Below, piece after piece: positions 52,326 to 60,115 of a stretch of 64,000 nucleotides of DNA. The stretch spans positions 682,001-746,000 of the forward strand of contig OZ241871.1 in the NCBI GenBank assembly GCA_965202955.1, read 5' to 3'. Source of the DNA: Bin5 sp034422415. Its GTDB lineage: Bacteria > Chloroflexota > Anaerolineae > Caldilineales > Caldilineaceae. A program made the translations under genes and the position numbers. The notes under the pieces are model-generated. The model was given only the letters and a program-made list of their open reading frames with translations. It was not told the origin of the DNA and made no database searches. Within the stretch, counting starts at the first letter, position 1, and every line of letters starts with the position of its first letter.

Positions 52326-53660
52326 ATGACTGAAAACGCTGTTACACGTTCTTACGAGATATACGAACGCGCCGGCGAACTGATCCCCGGGCGGACGCAA
52401 CTGATCAGTCGGCGGGCAAGCCGGTTTGCCAATGGCGTCAGTCCGATCTATGCCCAGAGCGCCAAGGGCTCTCGCTTTATCGACGTGGATGAAAATGAAT
52501 ACATCGATTGGATGAGCGGCGTTGAAGCCATCATTCTTGGGCATGCCGACGAAGTCGTCGATCGGGAGGTCCAAAAACAGATCAGACGCGGTAGCCTCTA
52601 CTCGCTGAACAGCCCCCTGGAAATCGAGCTAGCCGAACTGCTGGTGGATACGATTCCGAGCGCCGAGATGGTTCGCTACACAAAAGGGGGTGGGGAGGCC
52701 TGCGCTGTCGCCGCACGCATTGCCCGCGGAACGACCGGCCGCGACAAGATCGTCTTCTGTGGCTACCACGGTTGGCACGACTGGTACCAGGCGGCAAACT
52801 ACGAGGCTGACCCGGTAAGCGGCGAGTTTCCCTTTGCCGGCATCGAGCCGATCGGTGTCCCCAAAGTACTGGCCGGCACCGTCATTCCCTTCCCTTATGG
52901 TGACCTGGATGCCCTCAGGCGTCTGCTGGATGAACATGCGGGCGAAGTTGCAGCCGTCATGATGGAGCCGCTGCGCTCCACGCTACCGGAGCCAGGTTAC
53001 CTTGAAGGTGTCAAAGCGCTTGCCCATGCCCACGACGCCATCCTGATCTTTGACGAGGTCTCCTGTGGCTGGCGCCTGTCTGTGGGCGGCGTTCAGGAAT
53101 ACCTGGGAATCACGCCGGACATGACCGTCCTGGCCAAAGCGATGTCGAACGGATACCCAATGGGCGCGGTCGTGGGTTCGCGGGCCGTGATGGAGCCGGC
53201 AGGCCGTATGTTTGTTTCCAGTTCCTATTGGAGCGACAACATCGGTTTGGCAGCTGCCATCACTACGATTCGCGAGCTCAAACGACGCCACTCCGCGGCC
53301 TTCTTCCTGGAAACCGGCGAGAAACTGCGCCGCGCGTTGAATGACAGCATCGCCGGCGCCGGCCTCTCCGGTGAGTTCACCGGCCTGCACACCCACCCCA
53401 ACCTCACCCTCTCTTTGCCCGACGAAACTCTGCGTCCCAAGGTGAATACCCTGTTCATCCAGGAGATGGCCCGGCGCGGAATCCATTGCCCCATGGGTTT
53501 CAGCATCAACATGGCACACTCTGTTGAAGACATTCGGCAGACCGCTGAGGCGGCATCTGAGTCCTTTGCTGTCATCAGATCCGGCCTCGAATCCGGCGAT
53601 CTGGACAGCCTGCTGCTCTGCGACCTGAAGCAAGATCCGTTCCGCCGCCTTGTACGCTAA
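52326..53660 (+). CDS. Class III aminotransferase (glutamate-1-semialdehyde-aminomutase-like)
   Basis: 444 residues from the ATG at 52326 (GGAG eight bases upstream); the frame open upstream overlaps GH172. PLP features: YHGWHD near 147-152, Asp243 in FDEVSCGW, and the Schiff-base Lys271 in AKAMSNGYPMG. It resembles the GSA-aminomutase branch, but heme genes are absent around it. In this operon it may act on an amino sugar or a keto-sugar acid. It closes the importer-GH172 operon and is followed by an inverted repeat. Confidence 0.9.
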   Translation: MTENAVTRSYEIYERAGELIPGRTQLISRRASRFANGVSPIYAQSAKGSRFIDVDENEYIDWMSGVEAIILGHADEVVDREVQKQIRRGSLYSLNSPLEIELAELLVDTIPSAEMVRYTKGGGEACAVAARIARGTTGRDKIVFCGYHGWHDWYQAANYEADPVSGEFPFAGIEPIGVPKVLAGTVIPFPYGDLDALRRLLDEHAGEVAAVMMEPLRSTLPEPGYLEGVKALAHAHDAILIFDEVSCGWRLSVGGVQEYLGITPDMTVLAKAMSNGYPMGAVVGSRAVMEPAGRMFVSSSYWSDNIGLAAAITTIRELKRRHSAAFFLETGEKLRRALNDSIAGAGLSGEFTGLHTHPNLTLSLPDETLRPKVNTLFIQEMARRGIHCPMGFSINMAHSVEDIRQTAEAASESFAVIRSGLESGDLDSLLLCDLKQDPFRRLVR

Positions 53661-53682
53661 CGCCTCTCTCAGGCAGAATGCA

Positions 53683-53710
53683 GCCAGTCGACACTGGGTT
53701 GGCGACTGGC
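53683..53710 (+). repeat. Inverted repeat after the aminotransferase gene
   Basis: GCCAGTCG (53683-53690) and CGACTGGC (53703-53710) pair over eight bases with a 12-base loop, 23 bases after the stop. No T-run. It may end the importer operon. Confidence 0.45.
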
Positions 53711-53889
53711 CGCCCAATTGAGCGCCGTTTGCGGCGCGACAGAACGCTGGAACATAACAGAAATCCGCCCTGCCGCTACCCAGGCTTCGCGCGATGCCCT
53801 GAAGCTGTGGCGCGCTCAGCCCCGGGGCAGAGATGGATGGCCAGAGCAACGCAATCCCCGGCGCCGGCTTGTCAGTAGAAAAACTCCCA

Positions 53890-53918
53890 TTGACAGGTGG
53901 GTTTTCGACGACTATACT
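53890..53918 (+). promoter_or_regulatory. Sigma70-type promoter upstream of the second aldolase operon
   Basis: TTGACA (53890-53895), 17 bases, TATACT (53913-53918). Identical hexamers and spacing to the promoter at 43631. It lies some 500 bases upstream of the first gene, so a long untranslated leader or a small RNA is implied. Confidence 0.65.
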
Positions 53919-54420
53919 CCACAGGCTTTGCCATTTCCTCCGGCGACATTGAATAGTCAACGCCCAGATTATGTTTAGCGCTCCAAGTAGTTCCAATGGT
54001 GTGCATAACTCTTTTCTCAATGGCAGATTTGCGAAATAGCGTCGCATCGGAATGGTTCTTTTGGATGAAATCGCCAAATGAGCCAGATCTTGCGGTAAGA
54101 CAAGGGGCCGACGCGGCGGAATTCGACTGAATTGGGATGCAGGGGGCGCTAATGTCAGCAGAAATTCAGGACGTTAAGCTCATTCGAGTTAACAGTTCGG
54201 CAGCTTGGAGCAGTTATGCATACCCCTCAAATCATTGTCCACCTTAACTGAGCGGATTCATCCAACAGCCAAGTCCAGGATTAAGCAAAATCGTTGCTCT
54301 GTTTGCGGACAGTTGCATGGCATCGTTGACCCAAAACGACAACGCGTAGCTCCTGCTGCTGGCGGTCTCCCGTGCTGTACGCGCGCCTGAATGCAGGAAG
54401 CATGCATAGCGAGGCATGAG

Positions 54421-55188
54421 ATGTATCTGAAAGAGAGATTGGCCGCGGGCCAGCACCTGATCGGGGCCGGTATCTTCTCCGGCTCTCCCGATGTAATCGA
54501 GTATACGTTGGTGGGCATGGACTGGATCTGGTGGGAGGCGCAACATGCCCACACGGACTGGCAGACCCTTGTCCACGGCGTCCGCACAGCATATGGGATG
54601 GGGATCCCGGCGTTGGTGCGCACGTGGACGCATGACGGCGGCACGATCGAAAGGTTGCTTGACACCGGCGCCGAGGGGATCATTGTGCCCATGGTGGACA
54701 CGCCGGAACAGGCAGAGGAGATCGTCTCACGCTGCTACTTCCCTCCTTTGGGCAACCGTTCCTACGGCGCCATTCGCGTGGAGCGGATCGAGACTGACCT
54801 GAACGAGTGGAACAAGCGACTCATGACGGTCATGATGATTGAGACTCCCGAGGCGGTCGCAAACGCAGAGGCCATTGCCCGCGTTCCGGGCGTGGACGCG
54901 CTCTTCGTCGGTCACATGGACCTGTCGCTGCGGCTCGGCCGGAAGTCGGATGAGTACACCGCCCACGCCAACATCCAACGCGAGCTGGAGCACGTAGTTG
55001 ACGTGTGCAAGAAGGCGGGAAAGGCGGCGGCCGCAGTTGCCCTGACGCCGGAGATGCTGGCCGATCGCATTCAGGAAGGATACCGGCTGCTGCTGGCGGG
55101 ATTTGACCTGGACCACCTGGAGGCCGACTACCGGCGCATGAGAGATACCTTCAAGACAATCGTGGAGAACATGGGGCCGCCGTCATGA
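54421..55188 (+). CDS. HpcH/HpaI family aldolase
   Basis: 255 residues from the ATG at 54421, with GAGG six bases upstream; the earlier ATG at 54391 has none. TIM-barrel aldolase: WWEAQHAH carries the catalytic His, ALVRTW the Arg, MMIETPEAV the Glu and LFVGHMDLS the Asp. It varies at sites where the copy at 18136 has DQEH and GPSD, so its substrate may differ. The stop overlaps the start of the sialidase-like gene (ATGA). A PhyH gene follows that one, which repeats the aldolase-oxygenase pairing of the first locus. Confidence 0.9.
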   Translation: MYLKERLAAGQHLIGAGIFSGSPDVIEYTLVGMDWIWWEAQHAHTDWQTLVHGVRTAYGMGIPALVRTWTHDGGTIERLLDTGAEGIIVPMVDTPEQAEEIVSRCYFPPLGNRSYGAIRVERIETDLNEWNKRLMTVMMIETPEAVANAEAIARVPGVDALFVGHMDLSLRLGRKSDEYTAHANIQRELEHVVDVCKKAGKAAAAVALTPEMLADRIQEGYRLLLAGFDLDHLEADYRRMRDTFKTIVENMGPPS

Positions 55189-56261
55189 CGAAAGAGCCGC
55201 GTCACGTAACTCTCGCCCGCAACGACGACCTATACGAAGCCTTCCCCGACATTTGCCTGCTGCCCTCGGGCAAGCTTCTCTGCATCTACCGCGAGGCGGA
55301 CGTCCACGTAGCCAGCACATCGCGCGTCATCCTGATCGAAAGCGACGACCGCGGCCGCACCTGGACCAACCCGCGCCAGCTGGATGAAAGGCTCACCTTC
55401 GCCCAAGACCTTGCGGTCTGGAACGCGCCCCGCATCGGCCAGCTGCCGGATGGCAGGCTTGTCGTCAACATCGACGCCTTCGTCTTCCCGGAAGATGCCG
55501 CCGACTGGAACTGGCCGCAAAGCCTTCTCTCTTCCCTGACCTACCTCTGGTTCAGCGAAGATGATGGGCGCACCTGGACCGAACGCCATCTGACGGAAGT
55601 ACAGGGGTTCTGTACAGACAAAATCCTGGCGCTGACCGCCGACCACTGGATCACTGCCGTTGCCTACTGGAGTATCCGTTTCCCCGGCGCCTTTCGCCTG
55701 CACACGGTACACTCCCATGACGGCGGCCTCACCTGGCCGCTCAGCGCTCTCACCGCAGAACAGGATGGCTTCCAGCACGACGAGCCCTCGGTCGTGCGCC
55801 TGGAGGATGGTCGACTGCTTTGCGTTATGCGCGAAAACATTCACACGACCCGCCCTTCGCACTATGTCCTCTCCGAAGACGATGGCTACACCTGGTCCAC
55901 GCCGCGTCCTGCTCCTTTCTACGGCGACCGTCCGGCTGCCGGACTGCTGCAAAGCGGCAAGCTGCTGGCGATATACCGAAATGTTGAGCCAAAGCCCGGC
56001 GCGACGATGCTGAATGATGAGGGACGAAATCCCGGCACCTGGGCCTGGCTGGGCGACCTTGCCGGGCTTGAGGGAGCCGGGGGAGAATCACAATTCCTGG
56101 AAATCGAGTATGACGGCTGCGAATCGCCGGGCGACTATGGTTACAGCGGTTGGGTTCAGTTCGATGACGGGGAAGTCTTCTGCGTCTATCATCACCGCGA
56201 CGCAGCGCCCAAATCCTACATCCGCGGCTGCTGGTTCCGTGAGGAAGAGTTCGGAAAATAG
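55185..56261 (+). CDS. Sialidase-like Asp-box beta-propeller protein
   Basis: 358 residues. Four Asp-box turns are visible: SDDRGRTW, SEDDGRTW, SHDGGLTW and SEDDGYTW, the mark of six-bladed sialidase-type propellers, with the Arg/Glu-containing READVHV near the N-terminus and YRNVEPK later. No signal peptide, so cytoplasmic or non-classical. It may be a glycosidase for an acidic sugar or a carbohydrate-binding lectin. Translationally coupled to the aldolase. Confidence 0.85.
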   Translation: MTKEPRHVTLARNDDLYEAFPDICLLPSGKLLCIYREADVHVASTSRVILIESDDRGRTWTNPRQLDERLTFAQDLAVWNAPRIGQLPDGRLVVNIDAFVFPEDAADWNWPQSLLSSLTYLWFSEDDGRTWTERHLTEVQGFCTDKILALTADHWITAVAYWSIRFPGAFRLHTVHSHDGGLTWPLSALTAEQDGFQHDEPSVVRLEDGRLLCVMRENIHTTRPSHYVLSEDDGYTWSTPRPAPFYGDRPAAGLLQSGKLLAIYRNVEPKPGATMLNDEGRNPGTWAWLGDLAGLEGAGGESQFLEIEYDGCESPGDYGYSGWVQFDDGEVFCVYHHRDAAPKSYIRGCWFREEEFGK

Positions 56262-56273
56262 AGGAGCACGACG

Positions 56274-57209
56274 ATGGACGAACGATTTGACCTGACTGCC
56301 GCAAGCGAGCACCTGAGCCAACAGGGTTACGTCATCCTGGAAGACCTGCTGGAGCCGGATCTGCTGGAGCAGCTGCGCTCGACGCTGGACGAACTGTTCG
56401 AGCGCGAGCGCGAGGCCCCCTTCGATCCGGGGGACGGACCGGGCGCGCCGGAGGACGCGGTAACCGAAGCCTACCTGGGCGGGTCATATGCCATTACCAG
56501 CACCGAGCTGGAGCGCATGATGCGGCGCATCCGCCACACGCGCGCGCAGAATTTCGACACACCGTGGCCGGTCGAGCCCCAAAAGCTCAACAAGACCTTC
56601 ATCCACATCCCAAATCTGTTCGACCACGACCGCTCGCAATACGTACGCAACCTGCCGGTCAAGACGGTGCTGGCCCACCGGTTGGTCGAGCACCCCGTAA
56701 TTCATGGCCTGGCCCGCCGTATGTTGGGCGACGATTGTATCATCGGAGACATTTCGGCCACCAGCATCGGCCCGCAGACAACGGGCGGGTCCTGGCACCT
56801 GGACAATCCGCTGACACAGATGCCCGAGCCGCTGCCCGATTTCCCGCTGGGAATCCAGGTCGCATGGATGATCGACGACTTCACGGCCGAAAACGGCGCC
56901 ACGCGCATCGTGCCGCGCAGCCACCTGACACGCAAAAAACCAACATGGGCTCGTGGTGATCAGGAGAACGAAGTGGCATTGACCGCGCCGGCCGGGTCCG
57001 CCGCCATCTGGCTGGGCAGCACCTGGCATCGAGCCGGCCCCAACTCGACCGACCGGCCGCGCCGCGCCGTCATTTCGTTCTACCAGTGCAGCTGGATAAA
57101 GCCGTTCTCGGAATACCGCGACGTCATCACCGCCGAACTCGCGGCGCAGATGTCGCCGGCCGTGCGCTATCTCTACGGCCTATCCGCCTACGGTGTCGTA
57201 CGCGGATAG
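56274..57209 (+). CDS. PhyH family Fe(II)/2-oxoglutarate oxygenase
   Basis: 311 residues. Iron motif WHLD in GGSWHLDNP, distal His in TWHRAGPNSTD and Arg in RRAVISFYQ. N-terminal half is long and Glu-rich. GAGGAG precedes the ATG. Third gene of the aldolase, Asp-box, PhyH unit, only 12 bases behind the Asp-box gene. Confidence 0.9.
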   Translation: MDERFDLTAASEHLSQQGYVILEDLLEPDLLEQLRSTLDELFEREREAPFDPGDGPGAPEDAVTEAYLGGSYAITSTELERMMRRIRHTRAQNFDTPWPVEPQKLNKTFIHIPNLFDHDRSQYVRNLPVKTVLAHRLVEHPVIHGLARRMLGDDCIIGDISATSIGPQTTGGSWHLDNPLTQMPEPLPDFPLGIQVAWMIDDFTAENGATRIVPRSHLTRKKPTWARGDQENEVALTAPAGSAAIWLGSTWHRAGPNSTDRPRRAVISFYQCSWIKPFSEYRDVITAELAAQMSPAVRYLYGLSAYGVVRG

Positions 57210-57248
57210 CTGTAGCCTGCTGCCTGCTGCCTTCCGCCTCGCCACCAC

Positions 57249-58610
57249 TCACGCCGGTGAATTAGCCCCCTCGGCTCGGGCGCCGGCCGCGACTGCCGCT
57301 TGACGGTTGTCGTCCACCGACCTGTTCAGATGGGATGCCGTTTCGCGTGTGGTGGGCAGCGGCCCGGTGGCGGTGTAATAGCGCGAGCCGGCCACCATCA
57401 GCTTTTCCGCCGGAAAACGGGTGATAATCTCGCAGCCGTCGGCGGTGACCACAAGCTGCTCCTCGATACGCGCCGCGGACCAGCCATCCGCAGCCGGCCA
57501 GAACGTCTCCAGCGCAAATACCATGCCCTCCTCTATCACCTCGGGATGGTCGAGCGAGACCAGGCGGCTGAAGACCGGCTTCTCCCACACACTCAGCCCC
57601 ACGCCGTGACCGTACTGGAGGGCAAAACAGGCCTCCTCGTCAGGAAAGCCGAACTCCTCCGCCTTGGGCCACTTTTTTGCGACCTCTGCAGTCGTGATGC
57701 CCGGCTTGATCATGTCAATCGACGCGTCCAGGTAGTCACGGCAGCGCTCATAGGCATCGACCAGTGCGTGTGAGGCGCTGCCGACTGCAAACGTTCGGTA
57801 ATAGCAGGTCCGGTAGCCGTTGAAGCTGTGAATGATATCGAAGTAGGCCGGGTCACCGGGGCGCAGCACGCGGTCCGTGTAGACATGCGGATGGGGGTTG
57901 CAGCGCTCGCCTGAAATCGCGTTGACACCCTCAACTTGCTCCGAACCCAGGTCGTGGAGCAGCTTGCTGACCAGGCCGACACACTCGCTCTCCTTTATGC
58001 CCGGGCGCATCGTGCGGTAGAGCTCCTCATAGGCGGCATCCACCATCATGCAGGCCGTCGACAACAGCGTGATCTCATCCTGTGTCTTGATGATGCGCAC
58101 ATTTTGCATGAGCTGCTGGCCGTCAACGACCTCGATGCCCTCATTTTGCAGGGCGAAGAGAACGGGCAGCTCGATTACGTCCACACCCAGGGGCTCGTTG
58201 CGAAGGCCGCGCTCCTCCAGCTCGATCCGGATCTTGCGTGCCACGTCCTCCGCCCGCCCCGACTGCGGCAGCATTGCACCGCGCAGTGTGGAAATGCCGG
58301 CGCGTGAACGACCCTCCCCCAGCCACGGACAGTAAAGCTCATGGTGCCGCGCGGCGGATCCGAAATCCCACATGATCGGCTCGTCATTCTGGGGTAGAAG
58401 GCAGAAGCGGTTCAACTTGTCAACCGCCCAGGTGCCGATGTGTGTCGCCGTTATGTAGCGAATGTTGTTCATGTCGAAGCAGAGCAGCGCGCCCATCTCC
58501 GACGCCCGCAAAAGCCGCTTGGCGCGGGTCAGCCGTTCGGTGCGCAGCCGCCCGAAGTTGATTCGCTCCTCCCAGTCCACACCCATCAGGCCGTAGGTTC
58601 TGACCGTCAT
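57249..58610 (-). CDS. M24 family (Xaa-Pro peptidase/DddP-like) protein with an altered metal site
   Basis: 453 residues. Creatinase-type N-terminal domain (ALLCFDMNNIRYIT), then the pita-bread C-terminal domain. Expected metal ligands are Asp, Asp, His, Glu, Glu. Asp258 (AYFDII), His335 (YGHGVGLSVWEKP), Glu368 (VFALETFW) and Glu383 (ARIEEQLVVT) are present, but the second Asp is Cys269 (GYRTCYYRTF). Length and motif layout resemble DMSP lyase DddP as much as prolidase. It is probably neither a standard peptidase nor a standard DddP. It shares strand and likely transcript with the SDR gene upstream (59 bases). Confidence 0.82.
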   Translation of the reverse strand: MTVRTYGLMGVDWEERINFGRLRTERLTRAKRLLRASEMGALLCFDMNNIRYITATHIGTWAVDKLNRFCLLPQNDEPIMWDFGSAARHHELYCPWLGEGRSRAGISTLRGAMLPQSGRAEDVARKIRIELEERGLRNEPLGVDVIELPVLFALQNEGIEVVDGQQLMQNVRIIKTQDEITLLSTACMMVDAAYEELYRTMRPGIKESECVGLVSKLLHDLGSEQVEGVNAISGERCNPHPHVYTDRVLRPGDPAYFDIIHSFNGYRTCYYRTFAVGSASHALVDAYERCRDYLDASIDMIKPGITTAEVAKKWPKAEEFGFPDEEACFALQYGHGVGLSVWEKPVFSRLVSLDHPEVIEEGMVFALETFWPAADGWSAARIEEQLVVTADGCEIITRFPAEKLMVAGSRYYTATGPLPTTRETASHLNRSVDDNRQAAVAAGARAEGANSPA

Positions 58611-58669
58611 CGCGATTTCTCCTCCGTTACACTGGCTGTTTGACGAATACGGACTCGCTTTGGCGGCGC

Positions 58670-59452
58670 TCAGACCATCTGCATGCCGCCTTCAACATTG
58701 ATAACCTGCCCTGTGATGAAGTCCGAATCCGAAGAGGCGAGAAAGGAGGCCAGGCCGGTGATGTCATCCGGCGTCGACACCCGGCCCAGGAGGATGCTGG
58801 CCGAAAAGTCCCGCATCGCTTCGCCCGGCTCCGAGCTGTCGCCGATCTCCATCAGGTCCTCATCGAGCTGCTCCCACAAGGGCGTGTCGACCACCCCGGG
58901 CGAGAATCCATTGACCGTGATCCCATGTTCGGCCAGCGCGTGCGCCGCGCCCTGGGTGATCATGATCACAGCCGACTTGCTGGCACAGTAGGGCACGATA
59001 TTGGCGTAGCCCTGCCGGCCGACGATTGAGGCCGTGTTGATGATCTTGCCGCCCGTCCCCTGCGCAATCATCTGCTTGGCCGCCTCCTGCGTGCCGATGA
59101 GCACGCCCAGGCCGTTCACACGCATGATGCGGTCCCAATTCTCCTCGGTCGTCTCCAGGAAACGCTGCGGCTTGTTGATGCCGGCGTTGTTGAAGATTAC
59201 GTCGAGTTTGCCATATTCGGAAACGGTCCGCGCGACAAGGGCCTGCACCTGCTTCCGGTCGACGACATCCATTGACGCCGAGATGGCCGCGCCCCCCTGC
59301 GCGCGGGCCTCCGCCGCCGACTCTTCGGCCCCCTCGCCGTTCAAGTCGGCAAATGCCACGCTTGCCCCATCAGACGCGAGCCGCAGACCGATGCCCCTGC
59401 CGATGCCCCGCGCCGCCCCCGTCACGATGCACACCTTTCCTTGCAGTTTCAC
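58670..59452 (-). CDS. SDR family oxidoreductase
   Basis: 260 residues of classical SDR type. Cofactor motif TGAARGIGRGIG at 11-22, NNAG(I)NKP region, and the catalytic YCASK with Ser upstream in ASIVGRQG. It resembles sugar and polyol dehydrogenases of the 3-oxoacyl-reductase-like branch. It is first on the minus strand, with the M24 gene downstream. Substrate unknown. Confidence 0.9.
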   Translation of the reverse strand: MKLQGKVCIVTGAARGIGRGIGLRLASDGASVAFADLNGEGAEESAAEARAQGGAAISASMDVVDRKQVQALVARTVSEYGKLDVIFNNAGINKPQRFLETTEENWDRIMRVNGLGVLIGTQEAAKQMIAQGTGGKIINTASIVGRQGYANIVPYCASKSAVIMITQGAAHALAEHGITVNGFSPGVVDTPLWEQLDEDLMEIGDSSEPGEAMRDFSASILLGRVSTPDDITGLASFLASSDSDFITGQVINVEGGMQMV

Positions 59453-60115
59453 GTCTATTGCCTCCTTAGGATTTTGCCGCTAATTCCGGCTTGCGAACTT
59501 TCCCAGCGCCGCCGCGCTTGTGGGCAAAGTGTATATCGCTTCCGGTTTTGCCAGCAAGACGGCAAATTCGCCTTCGGGATCGCCCCGCGCACGCGTGTCC
59601 CGGCTTGGGATATCGCAAAAAACACTTTGTGCGGCGTTCCAACCGGGCCGATTCTTGCCGCTTGACTCAGGCGAACGGGACATAGTATTCTCAGTCTGGA
59701 ACGGCGAACTGACCACAGTAGAGTCATACCCGTCCCCGGCCGATTTCCCGGCGTATCTCGCACACACAAGAACCGTCAGAGAAGATTTGCTTTCCGTCGA
59801 CAAGCAAAACCCTTCTGACGCAAGCGGATATGGGGAACACAGTACGCATGGTCCGGCTATGCAGGCTCTAGTCCTCGCGTGTCGATGCGCAATCGCGGCA
59901 ACCGCTGCGCTGGCCCCTTTGGACGGAGGCAGAGTTGGCTTTTCGAGTTAAGCGGCAGGCAGGAGAAAGGAGGTCGCGACAGGAATAAAACGTACGCCTG
60001 GGACGCAGAAGCTTCGGTCTTAGGCCTTCCGGCATTAATCGAGCAGTAGGCCGCAACCATTGTCTGTGGACGAGCGCATTAGCAGCCAGAAGCGACAAAG
60101 GAGAGGAGCGAACCG
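59453..60115. other. Intergenic region, divergent, no gene accepted
   Basis: 663 bases between the SDR and binding-protein genes. Frames of up to 143 codons occur on both strands but show no family, no ribosome site and Ser/Arg-rich shadow-like composition. It should contain both promoters; the best plus-strand candidate (TTGACT at 59662, TAGTAT 15 bases later) is weak. Confidence 0.4.

Larger units (their letters stand above)
53661..54420. other. Long intergenic leader before the second aldolase operon
   Basis: 760 bases without a gene on either strand. Codon-like structure is lost and AT content rises from about 53940. It holds the hairpin at 53683-53710 and a near-consensus promoter at 53890-53918. 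The transcript leader from this promoter to the aldolase would be about 495 bases. Short frames in it have no ribosome sites or recognisable products. Confidence 0.5.

Noticed and set aside
52983..54077. Long minus-strand frame over the aminotransferase gene
   Set aside because: It is the antisense shadow of a well-supported PLP enzyme and continues only by chance into the intergenic region.
59520..59951. Open frame of 143 codons in the gap before the last importer
   Set aside because: No ribosome site, no family and low-complexity Ser/Ala content; competing frames on the other strand are equally long.
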